This document shows positions 34,417-46,136 of a stretch of DNA of 64,000 nt, piece by piece. A program made the translations under genes and the position numbers. The DNA is from Lantana camara (lineage: Eukaryota; Streptophyta; Magnoliopsida; Lamiales; Verbenaceae). The notes below the pieces were generated by a model. It was not told where the DNA came from. It was given only the letters and a program-made list of their open reading frames with translations, and ran no database searches. The DNA lies in NCBI GenBank assembly GCA_037501455.1, contig CM074860.1, forward strand, positions 23,829,001-23,893,000, in the 5' to 3' direction. Positions within the stretch are counted from its first letter, which is position 1. Each line of letters starts with the position of its first letter.

Positions 34417-35382
34417 GTGAGGTTTTAGGATTTCTGTTTAGTTAAAGTGACCTACAACCTTTTGTGCTCGTTTTCAAGCCTGCATGCGATTATTCTATTA
34501 TATTTATATAATAGATATGTGTTTATATGATATGTTTATGAATTTGTCATACGATTAAAGGTTTTCAAACTGTATATGTACGAGCATATGTAAGCTTGAA
34601 TTGTTTTGCAACGAGGCTATGCTCCAAACCGTGTGTCTTCATACCAGCTGCGGATTAGGATGACACGGAGAGGTACGTTTATAGCATATGCTAAGTTGCA
34701 AGGTATGGTATGCTCCGCTAAGGTACGTAAGTATGATTTTGATACGATATGATAAGTTTGGTGTGTAGCGAGTTATGATCTGTTCTGATATGCTATGTTC
34801 TGGTGTGTTGGGCCCCGAGACGTGGGTAAGGGAGACCCGGGACGACCATGGGGTCGCCGGTTATGACCCCTGTGCACGTTCTCATTTGAGATATTCACGT
34901 GCGACCTATGGAGGTTGGGAAGGCGTGGTATCTTGAGCCCTCGGTGGATAACCGGGGAAGGCACAGTGTGGGTTAGCTACCCCGTGTGTGTTTGTATCTG
35001 TATGAGTAGTGAGGGTTGGCTCCCCGAACTACATGGTGTTGGGGTTGGATTGTTTATGATATTTGTTTTTTTTTCTGTTATGATACGTATGATTCGATAT
35101 GGAAGTAAAGTGGGAGACCCGTACTCGCCGGGTATATGAATATGATATGTTATGTTGATTATGAAACGGGATAGGAGCTTTATCTTTTGATATGATACGA
35201 TTAAGCTCAGTATGTTTTAGTTTGGATAAGATAAGATTATGTCTAAGTTTGGTTTGAAAATTGTTCAAGCATGATTTGAAAATGGTTTTGGTATGCAAAA
35301 CCCTAATCCCGGTTCATAATCTTTCTTTTGATACGTGCTCTGCTCCTTATTATGTATAGTGTGTGTGAGTTCAGCCCCTCAC

Positions 35383-35398
35383 TCAGTCAGTGGACAGA
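35383..35398 (+). promoter_or_regulatory. CAGTC hairpin (C, 5' LTR)
   Basis: TCAGTC-AGTG-GACAGA, one mismatch. The sister LTR has the perfect version. It is followed by tttttagtttgcag/gt. Confidence 0.6.
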
Positions 35399-35934
35399 CC
35401 CTCGCCCCACCTCTGTTTTTAGTTTGCAGGTGCAAGTTGTTGGTGTTCGAGCTAGGCGGCTTTGAGTCAGGTCTATCGAGTCTGTGTCAGTCCGTTTGAT
35501 TTTTGTTAAGTACTTTGTTCGAAATTATGTATGGAAATTATGTATATAGTATGTTCTGTACAGGATTATCTTTATGCTTTGATTATATGAATTTTCGGGA
35601 CAGGTTAGGACAGGGCATGGATTAGTTGAACCCGTCTTTGTTGTATGTTTGAATTCGGGACAGGTTAGGACAGGTTCGTGGAATTAGTTGAACCCGTTTA
35701 TTTATGTTGGTTAATTAAAGTTTTTGTTAGTTCTTATGTTGCATCGCTTCCGCATTCGGGTTTTTGCATATTTTACTTGTACAGGGTTTAGGTACCGCCT
35801 AGCTTAGGTTGGATTTTTCGTGTGTCACCCGTTCGCTGTGACTTGGAGCGTGTGCGGACTTTCCATTTCGTACCATGTGTCGGGTCATAGTGCGGGGGTG
35901 TGGTGCCCCACCTCTTGGGGTGCTACATCTTAAG

Positions 35935-35946
35935 TGGTATCAGAGC
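35935..35946 (+). other. Primer-binding site of element C (tRNA-Met)
   Basis: TGGTATCAGAGC, 7 bases after the 5' LTR. Confidence 0.95.
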
Positions 35947-37801
35947 TACCAGGTTCAGAACCGGTGCTCTGGAGTCGTGTCGTGTCAGTTTAGGTCGCAC
36001 GGCATAGGAATACTTGTGCATTGCATTTGTCTGCCGTGAAAATTTGACTTCTCTATATGAATTTGTCTGAGCTTATGTGATTATGTGCGCACTATGATTG
36101 CGATTTTTGCAAAATTATCATTGTTATGCTTTAAAATTTTAGTAAATTACTTGCTGCACCTGCATTAATTAGGTGCTCTTAATTGCTTTCATTACTTGAC
36201 ATACCCACGTACTAACCCTCATGCATAGATAATTGTCCAATTTGTGAATTGCAGGGTGATATCTCAGCGCCGAATTGCAATTGATCATGACAACACTCCC
36301 CACTTCTACAAAATTATGAAGGAAGATTTGAAACTTCCGTTTTCTGACTACTTGGATGAAAAGTAAATGGACCTCTATAAGAATTTATAACAAGGAATCA
36401 ATGCTACTGCTGTGAAAACGGGTATTATGCATACATGGCACGTGCATCATGCATTGGAGTAAATTTTAATTATTTTGGACATTTGTTCTACGTGCTTGAC
36501 TGTCTTCTTTGCTGGACACGAGTACATGCCATTTACATCCCTAATCCCGCATGCATTAGTTTCGTGGTTATATTTAGGTGACTTCCTTACCTGTTCCAAC
36601 GAGGATCGATTTTAGTGGAAGCAACATTGAGATTTGAACCGGGGTTGACCAGAAGATGTATGATCATGCTAACACATTCAGGGTATTGAGTGGATAAAAG
36701 AAGATACTCGAATATGAGGGAGACGAGAGATCCTTTAACTAACGAGGTGCCTTCAGGATATATACTTAACTACTTAGAGGTACTCGGGGGTAGCAAATTT
36801 TATAAGAAAGCCAGAATTTCTAACTCTGGATGACGTGAGGTAGTACTGAAGGAGTCGAGACACTTGTACCATTTGGAGATTCTCAGGTGGAGGTCAGGTT
36901 ATTGTAAAGACACCAACGAGGGCACCTATACCTGTACCAAAGGAAAAGGATAAACTATATATAAACTACATAATTTTGATGATGATGTCATTGAGGGCTA
37001 ACTTCACCAAATATTAAGGATGGGGGACATCATTTAAACGACGGTATGTGAAGCAGGATTGTTTGAAGATTCTTCATTTATCTCTCCACGATTGTCCTGA
37101 GAGATTTCACATTTGAAAGAAATGGCAATTCCCGATTACCGAGGATTCTATTGGGATTTCAAGAGACTCCACGGATCACTATACTTTGAGAATCAAGTGA
37201 GACGGTCCAAGACCATTTGGGTACCCGAGAATTTGAGGGAATACTAAAGAATGTAAGTTTGAACGAAGGGTTGGAACCACTACCAGTCAAGGATTCGATT
37301 ATCCCCATCAAGTTAAAGATTTGTCAACCTCGACTCCACTACTTAGGTGAACGGTACATTGAGCATTCATGGCATTTGCACACATGCATTTCATAAGTGA
37401 TTATATTTTATTTTGCTTGACATTTGTGATGACATGTAGTGCGTGATGTCCTTGATTGTAATAACGTGGCTAATTGATTTAATTTCCATAACTTGAGATT
37501 TATTGTTGTTGTGAACTCTTGTAAACTGAATGGATTATGTGCTTGCGTGGATTGTTGCTTTAGTGTTTATAATTTCCTAATTGCTCACTAACCCTTCATG
37601 CACATACAAATACATTGCAATCTTATTTTACAGAGATTCCATCGTGATATCCCCCTTGAGTTGAGCATGGATGATGTGTCTATACTCTAGGGACACCGAT
37701 ATCAGTCGTGTAAAGGTACATTATACATGCATCCCATGTTTTGCATCCAGTGTTATATTGACGTGTGTATGTTTGATGCTGAGTAAGTGAACTTGTATGC
37801 T
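35947..37801 (+). other. Element C non-coding interior
   Basis: No ORF of note and no gag or pol motif on either strand. At 36240-36254 there is an acceptor-like tttgtgaattgcag/gg at the place where gag begins in related elements. A short phrase near 36285-36365 reads for about 25 codons without a stop, but no family was recognised. Confidence 0.75.
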
Positions 37802-38171
37802 AGAGAGTTGTTGAGAACTCTCTATTTACGTGTTAGGGAGATGTGGGATTCTCCCTATTTATGTGATAGAAAGATGTTGGATTCTTTCTAAATTATGTGA
37901 GCAAGAGATGCTGGATTCTCTTGGAGTTAGATGTTTGAGAGATGCTGGATTCTCTCGAATCTAGGGTTTGAGAAATTCTGGATTTTCTCAAACTAGGATG
38001 TTTGGAAGATGTGGAAGTCTGCCAGACTTAGGTTGAGAGACGGGGCTCTCTCGATTATGTGGTTGAGAGACGGGGTTCTCTCAATTCTGTGCCTGAGGGA
38101 CGGGGTTCTCTCTTTTGATGTGCTGGGAGACGGGGCTCTCTCTCTTACGTGCTGAGGGATGAGATTCTCTC
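37802..38171 (+). repeat. Array of twelve hairpins in element C
   Basis: Twelve units, spaced about 28-37 nt apart, each an inverted repeat with a 6-14-nt loop. Stems include AGAGAGTT/AACTCTCT (37802), AGGGAGA/TCTCCCT (37835), TAGAAAGA/TCTTTCTA (37867), CAAGAGA/TCTCTTG (37902), GAGAGA/TCTCTC (37937), GTTTGAGAAA/TTTCTCAAAC (37966), an imperfect TGGAAGA/TCTGCCA (38003), GAGAGA/TCTCTC (38035) and TTGAGAGA/TCTCTCAA (38063). The last three (38095, 38125, 38154) keep pairing with G-T pairs. Loops are TGYTGGAT-like in the first half and CGGGGY in the second. Confidence 0.9.
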
Positions 38172-38469
38172 TTGTTTGTCATGGCTGAGTTACGTGTGGC
38201 CTGATGTTGGTTTGCAATCGACGAGGAAGCGACGGTATCGAGCTTTGGGTGCAGTGGCCTAGTGGAAGATCGAACGAGTTTGAAGCGACTAATGGTCAAG
38301 TGTTTGAACAAACCTCTGTGACTACGGAACTCTGCAGGAAGTTAATGCAAACAATGGGAGTAAACTTCACAGCCAGGGTTATGACTCTACACGATTTCGG
38401 GAGATAGCTTGAAGTATTTCATTTCGAAGCTTTACGACTCAGTAATAGGACCTGAGGACAGGTCCTTTT

Positions 38470-38480
38470 GAAGGAGGGGA
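38470..38480 (+). other. Polypurine tract of element C
   Basis: gaaggagggga just before the 3' LTR. Element F has the same context (ccttttgaaggagg). Confidence 0.85.
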
Positions 38481-38989
38481 GATTGTGACACCCCGCTCGT
38501 TCGACGTATAAGATACGCTACGTTCCAACCTTTTTATGTGATTAATTATGTGATTTTGTGCCTTGTGTGGCCCTATTTTAAACTCTTTAAGAGTTTAGGG
38601 GCTTGTTTGCAATTTTCTCTTTTAAGGGGTTTTCCGGTCATTTCTCGTTTGTATCGAGAGTTCGACCTTTTTGACCCCTGCTTTGCGTTCGGGGCATCGA
38701 AACGAGTCCGTAGACTTTAAGTTTACCCCATTCTGACTTTGTTAGCCCATTCTTCCGACCGTTTTTGTGTACGAGGACCCGAGATATATACCCCGGATCC
38801 TCGTTTTGCGTGCCAGAATTCAGCTCCAGACTCATCGTCTTCCTCCAGCGATTGGTACTGTTCACACAGTGGAGGTGTAAAAACATGCACATATCCGTTC
38901 TAGCTCATTTCTCAACGGAATTCGACGTTTGAGTAGTGAAAATTTATAAGCTCGACGAGCCCGTCACGATAGTACAAGAATCGGAGGCT

Positions 38990-39870
38990 AAAAATCAGTG
39001 GTGGTGGAGCTTCGGCGAACAGCAGGCGGAGCGGCTTAGAGCCGCCACTTCGCCGCCCTCTCACGGCGTTTTTCGACGATATTCCGATGACACGCGCCTT
39101 AGACCCACACAGAAGACATCCCGACGCAACCCCCAGTTCAAGCGGTGTGGCCAATGGTGGCCGGACGGCGCCGTACGCACCGCCTGAACTTCACGACAGG
39201 CGGCAGTGTTACTGTAGCGGCGCAATTCCGCCGCCTCCGGCGACCTTTTGCGGCGAACTTTGACGGTTTCCAAGGTTTTTCGAGGCCCTGGTTCCATTTC
39301 CGGCCTCCTTTTTGAGCGAATCGCGGCGGAGATGGCTGAACTGGCGGACTTTCGGCGGCGGTTTGGGACCTTTTTCCGACTGATTTTGGTGGTGGTTCCT
39401 TCACGGAAGTTGCTCAGAATGATGAAACGTAGCAGATGGCGTTGGCCCCGACTCAAGAACCGGCCGGCGGCTGCTAACCGGTGGCGTACCGGCTCAGGAC
39501 CGGCGGTCCGATTTTCCGGCGACTTTTCCGACGGTTGGCTATGGGGCTTTCATAGGGCTCGTTATGGGCTTTCCAACGGTATGTCCGGATTTTATTTTTG
39601 TTTAGCGGTTTGTATTTAATTTCAGTTTTCGTACAAGAATTTTAGTTCGGTTTTTCGTTAACGAAGTCCGGTCTGTTTGGTATTTTCTGAAATTGGTTGA
39701 GGGCTTTTGTCAAGCAAGCCGAGGCGTACGTTTCTGTCCTTCCGAGGATTTTTCCGACCACCGGAGGCGGTATTCCGGTGGCGGTTCAGCCGGCTACGGT
39801 GGCGGCATTCCGGCGACTTTCGAACAGTAGGTCCGTTTCATGGTGGTGAGTCCAACGCCACTTTCCGTTC
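38990..39870 (+). other. GC-rich island in element C 3' LTR
   Basis: Longer version of the island at 33400-33930, since this LTR kept part of the stretch deleted from the sister. Confidence 0.6.
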
Positions 39871-40521
39871 GTCAATCGGATGTCCGATTGATTTTATATG
39901 AATTTTTGAAGTTGTTGTATTTATTTTCGTTAATTGTTTTAATTGTAAATTTCGATCTTGTATAAATTATAAATTGAAATTATGAGTTGTATGATACTTG
40001 GAAATATGTTATAATGTATGGAAATTTGATTCGTGATTTATTGAATTTAATTATCCCATTTTATGCCTACTTACTTGAGAATATTTTATTTAAGGGGGTG
40101 TTAGTGTAATATTTGAAAACTAATTTGATAATGGGATTACATGAAACTTGAGAAATAAATTATGAAAAGATACGTCGTATTTAATTTAAATGAATTACTT
40201 AAGTATGTTAATTGTTGGTATATTATAAATTAGGCAATTGTGGATTTATGAATAAAATTGGAATGCAATTTGTGTTTATTGGTCTCGGGACCTAATACTT
40301 GATAAGAATTAAATTCCTAATGCTTTGATATATTTTATGTAATTAATGTTATGAATTTTATAAGCTATGCATCTCTTGATATGTAATATGAATTATAATA
40401 TGACCTGAATGACTTGAGTGAATAGATATGGATTATATGTTGCATCATTTGTATTCGTGAGCATGGCCGTGTGTCTTCGTGGTTGTGATTTGAGTCTGAG
40501 TCTTGTGTTCTGTTTGTTCAG

Positions 40522-40610
40522 TTGATCAGGGTTTTTCCAGGGAGTGTTTGTTGGCTGTTTGGGTTCCAGTGGGACTTCTTGGCTTGTGTTTCCATTCTCG
40601 TCGGTGTAAG
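40522..40610 (+). other. Candidate LTR mini-exon (C, 3' LTR)
   Basis: 89 nt between acceptor-like tgtttgttcag and donor-like ggtgtaag/gtgagg, the sister of 34327-34416. Confidence 0.5.
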
Positions 40611-41575
40611 GTGAGGTTTTAGGATTTCTGTTTAGTTAAAGTGACGTACAACCTTTTGTGCTCATTTTCAAGCCTGCATGCGATTATTCTATTATATTTA
40701 TATAATAGATATGTGTTTATATGATATGTTTATGAATTTGTCATACGATTAAAGGTTTTCGAACTGTATATGTACGAGCATATGTAAGCTTGAATTGTTT
40801 AGCAACTAGGCTATGCTCCAAACCGTGAGTCTTCATACCAGCTGCGGATTAGGATGACACGGAGAGGTACGTTTATAGCATATGCTAAGTTGCAAGGTAT
40901 GGTATGCTCCGCTAAGGTACGTAAGTATGATTTTGATACGATATGATAAGTTTGGTGTGTAGCGAGTTATGATCTGTTCTGATATGCTATGTTCTGGTGT
41001 GTTGGGCCCCGAGACGTGGGTAAGGAAGACCCGGGACGACCATGGGGTCGCCGGTTATGACCCCTGTGCACGTTCTCATTTGAGATATTCACGTGCGACC
41101 TATGGAGGTTGGGAAGGCGTGGTATCTTGAGCCCTCGGTGGATAACCGAGGAAGGCATAGTGTGGGTTAGCTACCCCGTGTGTGTTTGTATCTGTATGAG
41201 TAGTGAGGGTTTGCTCCCCGAACTACATGGTGTTGGGGTTGGATTGTTTATGATATTTGTTTGTTTTCTGTTACGATACGTATGATTCGATATGGAAGTA
41301 AAGTGGGAGACCCGTACTCGCCGGGTATATGAATATGATATGTTATGTTGATTATGAAACGGGATAGGAGCTTTATCTTTTGATATGATACGATTAAGCT
41401 CAGTATGTTTTAGTTTGGATAAGATAAGATATGTATAAGTTTGGTTTGAAAATTGTTCAAGCATGATTTGAAAATGGTTTTGGTAAGCAAAACCCTAATC
41501 CCGGTTCATAATCTTTCTTTAGATACGTGCTCTGCTCCTTATTATGTATAGTGTGTGTGAGTTCAGCCCCCTCAC

Positions 41576-41591
41576 TCAGTCAGTGGACTGA
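41576..41591 (+). promoter_or_regulatory. CAGTC hairpin (C, 3' LTR)
   Basis: TCAGTC-AGTG-GACTGA, perfect 6-bp stem. Confidence 0.7.
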
Positions 41592-41642
41592 CCCTCGCCC
41601 CACCTATGTTTTTAGTTTGCAGGTGCAAGTTGTTGGTGTTCG

Positions 41643-41984
41643 AGCTAGGCGGCTTTGAGTCGGGTCTGTCGAGTCTGTGTCAGTCCGTTTGATTTTTGTT
41701 AAGTACTTTGTTCGAAATTATGTATATAGTATGTTCTGTACAGGATCATCTTTATGCTTTGATTATATGAATTTTCGGGACAGGTTAGGACAGGGCATGG
41801 ATTAGTTGAACCCATCTTTGTTGTATGTTTGAATTCGGGACAGGTTAGGACAGGTTCGTGGAATTAGTTGAACCCGTTTATTTATGTTGGTTAATTAAAG
41901 TTTTTGTTAGTTCTTATGTTGCATCGCTTCCGCATTCGGGTTTTTGCATATTTTACTTGTACAGGGTTTAGGTACCGCCTAGCT
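41643..41984 (+). other. Long-range inverted repeat near the LTR end (C)
   Basis: AGCTAGGCGG at 41643-41652 pairs perfectly with CCGCCTAGCT at 41975-41984. Confidence 0.65.
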
Positions 41985-42107
41985 TAGGTTGGATTTTTCG
42001 TGTGTCACCCGTTCCCTGTGACTTGGTGCGTGTGCGGACTTTCCATTTCGTACCACGTGTCGGGTCATAGTGCGGGGGTGTGGCGCCCCACCGCTTGGGG
42101 TGCTACA

Positions 42108-43984
42108 CGAAACACCACCCCGGGTGCACCTGGACAAACTGAAGACAATATGCAAAACTTAGACTCGAGGACGAACCGTAAAGACGCACGACATATGCTT
42201 AGTTGCGTAAGAGATGCAAATACTTAGTCAAAAGCTCATACACATATCAAATTCATACAAGACGTGCAAAAACACACATATCATAGCTTAACAAATTCAT
42301 AATATGCATTAAAGCATGTTCATGTGCACAATTAATGCGTAATGAAACATCAAAAAAACATAACAAGGCGCATAAGCGATTCGTGCAAAAAACTCACATT
42401 ACTTAAGAAACATAAAATGCATAAAAAGGGCAAATGAATATACATAAACATGCTAAAACAAGTTAGGAATAAGTTCGGAGGTGGAAAGATAGGATAAAAA
42501 CGGAATAAGAACACAAAAAGGGGTTCCGAGTGAAATTGGACTAAAGCTGACAGTTTTCCAAGATGCACAAGCTATAGGAAAATGATCATAACTTGAGTTT
42601 GAGAAATGGGAATTAAGTTTTTTTTGTTGGAAATGAAATTAAACACATATATCTTTAAAATGGTAGGCGGCTCGAATCATGGTTCAAAACGAGGAGAAAA
42701 TGACGTAGGTTTGAAGTTGAACGAACGCATAATCTCGGCGAAGTGGCAACACCAAATTAAAATGATTATAACTCACAATCTAGAACGAATTTTAGGGTGA
42801 TTCCAATTGGAGATTGTTCTAGATTCAATAATCTTGAACATATCCAAAAATCAGCTCAATCCGAGGTCATATGAGGGGGTACCCAGCCGGGGAAAAGCAA
42901 GGCAGAAATCTACCCGGTCGGGGAAAAACAGTGCAGAAAATTTCTGCACTAAATCTACCCGCCCGGGTACTTTTAACACACAAAACTACCTGCCCGGGTA
43001 GTCCTTCTGGACGAGAAAAAGAAGCAGAAATAGGGGCTAAACATGGAGGAAACCAAAAATGATCAAAACCACCTCAAAACTCAACCAAATGCAATGAAAA
43101 TCAAGGCACAAGTTCATGGAAACATGCTCTAACACATATCTTAAACTTAAGGCATGAAACAAACAAGAAACCAAGTTTCCATTTCAACTTCTTCAAGCTC
43201 CATTAATGGAGTTATATGCAATGCTCACCCAACAATGAAAATTCCAATATTTGTGCAACAAGGGAGCTCTAAAAAAGAACATATATCAAATTTAGATCAT
43301 ATAATTCAAGTATGTAGGCAAGAGATCAAATTTTCATACAAGCATACTATTCATCATCTTCTCCAAGTTCATAGAATCAAGAAAGGAAAGCAAGATTCAA
43401 TCGGTAGAATCGAACCACGTAGGGAGAGGATCACAAATCTTACCTCAAATCTTCGATCGGTTGGTCGGATCTCGCAAGCTTGAGCCAAAGCTTGAAGGGC
43501 CAAATGGGGAGGTTTTCTTCTTCTCCTTTCTTTCCTTGTTTTGATCGTTCGAAAATGAGGAAAAAAAGGGAGATATTTTCAGCCATAAAGGGCTGAAAAC
43601 GGGTCAGTTTACGGGTCGGGTCAAAAAGGATCCGGTCCACTCGGATCGGATTTTAAAACGGTAGGGGTATCAAACTGCTTTAGAAAATTAAAAGGTTAAT
43701 TTCATCGAATCCGAATCCTCGAAACGAACTCAATGACAAGGTCGGAATTCGAATTCGAATTCCTGAGCTCAAGGTAGCCACGAGGGCTAAAACACCCTAA
43801 TTAAATTTAGGTCCCTAATTGACAAATATTGGAAGATTAAGTCCAAGTACATTTAATAAATTCTAAAGCGCACATGATTAAATAAAATTACAAATTGACA
43901 CATAAGGCATGCTAATCACATAATTACTGAATTAAACTCTCCCGAGACATCGTACCTGGATTGCCAAGAAGACGGGGTGTTACA
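42108..43984 (-). repeat. Element B 5' LTR, second part
   Basis: Continues 31605-32884 after element C and ends gacggggtgttaca, followed by GTATC. It includes the B palindrome cassette. The mini-exon of B is split by C: 42138 down to about 42108, then 32884 to 32821, 90 nt in all, with a donor changed from gt to gc. Confidence 0.88.
42890..43001 (-). other. Palindrome cassette in element B LTR (TACCC/GGGTA arms)
   Basis: TACCC-AGCC-GGGGA (42890-42903) and TACCC-GGTC-GGGGA (42910-42923) are imperfect. GTGCAGAAA-A-TTTCTGCAC (42931-42949), TACCC-GCCC-GGGTA (42956-42969) and CTACC-TGCCCG-GGTAG (42986-43001) are perfect stems. Confidence 0.8.
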
Positions 43985-44230
43985 GTATCCCTCGGCCACT
44001 AAAAGGCACACTGTTTGAAGTATGGTTAAATGTTGCAACACATGACGAATCAAACCAAATCAAATCAAAACAAGCATACATAGGCTTGTACATAGCGTAT
44101 CATACTTGCAAAAGGCTTAATAATTAATAAACTTACATATTTCGCACATATTTACTTATACATAAGGTCATAGTTCGCATATATAGAAAACGAGCACGTT
44201 TCATAGGGTTTAACTATAACCTAACCTCAT

Positions 44231-44320
44231 CTTACACCAACGAAATCGAGAACGAGACAAATGATCCACCCCGGAATTACCACGGCTCACGAAACACCAC
44301 CCTGGGTGCTCCTGCACAAA
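44231..44320 (-). other. Candidate LTR mini-exon (D)
   Basis: 90 nt between acceptor-like ctatcttcag and ggtgtaag/atgagg on the minus strand; the donor gt has become at. Confidence 0.4.
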
Positions 44321-45033
44321 CTGAAGATAGAACACAGAACTTAGACTCAAGGATGAACCACATAAACGCACGGTGTATGCATAAGCATTTAAGAGATATA
44401 AACACTTAGGAAAAACTCATATTCAAATCAATTACATTCAATTCAAGATATTACATGGCCCCACATGTTCATTTATAATCATATAACATATTCATATGCA
44501 CAATTAATGCATCTCACAAGGTGGAGATACATAACAAGGTGCATATATGCCTCGTGCAAACAATTCACATTACTTAAGCAACATCATATAAGAACAAATT
44601 CATACACATAAACATGATATAAAAAGTTAGGAACAAGTTCGGAGGTGGGAACATAAAAGAAAAACGAAATAAGAACACAAAAAGGGGGGTTCCGAGTGAA
44701 ATTGGGCCAAAACTGACAGTTTTCCAAAATGCATAAGTTGTAGGAAAATGGCTGTATCTTGAGTTTGAGGAATTTGAATTGAGTTTTGTTTCTTGGAACA
44801 AATACATCTTTCTAATGATATAGGACATGAATCATGGTTCAAAGGGATCCGAAAATGGCGGAGGTTTGAAGTTGAACGAGTGCAGAATTTCGGCGAAGTG
44901 GCGACACCAAATTAAAACGGTTATATCTCACAATCTAGAACGAATTTTAAGGTGATTCCAATTGGAGAGTATTTTAGACTAAAAAAGGTTAATCGTGTCC
45001 GAATTTTAGGTCAAACGGAGCTCAGATGAAGGG

Positions 45034-45126
45034 GTACCCGACCGGGGAGATTATAAGGCAAAACTTCCCCACTCGGGGAAAACAGTCCAAAAACTTTCTA
45101 TACTCAAGGTCCCCGCCCGGAGAACT
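45034..45126 (-). other. Palindrome cassette in element D LTR (CCCC/GGGG arms)
   Basis: TTCCCC-ACTC-GGGGAA (45065-45080) is a perfect stem. Imperfect neighbours are tacccgaccgggga near 45035-45048 and tccccgcccggaga near 45112-45125. Confidence 0.65.
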
Positions 45127-46123
45127 GTTCTGGGCATGGAGAAAGGCTCAGCAGTAGGGGTACTCGTGGGAGGAAGCAAAAATCATCACAACTTCATGCA
45201 TACTCAACCAATTCACCTTATATTCAAGACAAAAGTCCATATATAAATGCTCTAACATATTCCATCATCAAATAGGCATGAAACAAGGTAGAAAACAAGT
45301 TGCCATTGAAGCTCTTACAAGTTACATTAATGGTGTTTCAAGTTAGGAGCAAGGAACAAGCAAAATCCTAACAAATAAATGAAGAGGGAGTTCATACAAG
45401 CAACATACTTCAATCTTTGAGCATATAATTCACATTTGAAGACATTAGAAGCAAATTTCATATTTTCACACAATTCATCATCTTCTCCAAGTTCAAAGAA
45501 TCAAGTAAGGAAAACAAGATTCAATCGGGTAGAATCGAAGCACACGAGGTGAGGAGTTTAAATGTTACCTTGGATCGTTGATGGGACGAGAAATAGAGAT
45601 GGGGCTTGAGCTCAAAGGTTGAAGACGGGGAAAACCCATCTTTTCCTTCTTCTTTCTCTTATGGATTGATGCAACCAAGAATGAGGGAGAGAGAGAGTGG
45701 GTTTGGTTTATTAAGGCCAAGAAAACCGGTTCGGTTCGGTTCGGTTCAAGACGGGTTCGGTTCACACGGTTAGAAAATAAAACGGTAGAAAGGTAAAACG
45801 CCTTCAGAAAAAGGCTAGGCCAAATCCATCGGACCCGAATCGACGAAACAAATCCAAATGGTGGGGTCAGAATTTGAATTCGAATCCCCGAGCTCAGTTG
45901 GCCAAGAAATAGCTCAAACACCCTAATTACAATTAGGTCCCTAATTTGCAAATGTTGGACGATTGAGTCCAAGTACATTTAATTAAATTCTAATGAGGAC
46001 ATAATTAAATAAAATACAAATTGACCTATAAGGCATGCAAATTCATATAAATCATGAAAATACGGAATTAAACTCTCCCCGTGACGTCATAACTGGATTG
46101 CCAAAAAGACAGGGTGTCACAAA

Positions 46124-46136
46124 CTCGCCCCCTAAG
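46124..46136 (-). other. Polypurine tract of element D
   Basis: On the minus strand cttagggggcgag, next to the 3' LTR end. Confidence 0.7.

Larger units (their letters stand above)
32885..35927 (+). repeat. Element C 5' LTR (3,043 bp, internally deleted)
   Basis: TGTGACACCCCG... to ...ggggtgctaca. Compared with the 3' LTR it lacks 598 bp (39528-40125 of the sister). The junction reads gactttt/gataatggg at about 33928. Confidence 0.95.
32885..42107 (+). mobile_element. Element C: non-autonomous LTR element (LARD-like)
   Basis: Two LTRs (32885-35927 and 38484-42107), a tRNA-Met primer-binding site at 35935-35946 and a purine tract at 38470-38480 enclose 2.56 kb with no recognisable coding sequence. 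The target duplication is CTAAA (32880-32884) / CGAAA (42108-42112). The empty site is visible in element D at about 44288-44294, where ctcacgaaacacc is uninterrupted, showing that the left copy carries the mutation. Long LTRs with a non-coding interior match the definition of large retrotransposon derivatives. Confidence 0.93.
38484..42107 (+). repeat. Element C 3' LTR (3,624 bp)
   Basis: Full-length sister of 32885-35927, starting TGTGACACCCCG and ending ggggtgctaca. Confidence 0.95.
28988..43984 (-). mobile_element. Element B: degenerate beta gypsy element
   Basis: Begins tgtagcaccccgag and ends cggggtgttaca, with a perfect target duplication GTATC (28983-28987 and 43985-43989). It lies in the 3' LTR of D. 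Removing nested element C leaves about 5.8 kb: a 3' LTR cut to about 0.37 kb, an interior with a gag pseudogene, and a 5' LTR that lacks its U5 end and the primer-binding site. Confidence 0.93.
43985..46121 (-). repeat. Element D 3' LTR, right piece
   Basis: Resumes after B with the GTATC duplication and ends cagggtgtcaca at 46121. It contains the empty site that corresponds to the C insertion in B, the D mini-exon and the D palindrome cassette. Confidence 0.9.

Noticed and set aside
34773..35298. ORFs on the minus strand of C's LTRs, repeated at 40967-41464
   Set aside because: Antisense to the LTR leader, no motifs, duplicated with the LTR.
36285..36365. Possible captured B3-like gene fragment in element C
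   Set aside because: About 25 codons with a vague resemblance; no conserved core and stops follow immediately.
37802..38171. CRISPR array
   Set aside because: Spaced repeats with palindromes superficially resemble one, but the repeats are not identical, the spacers are 9-13 nt and related, and this is plant nuclear DNA.
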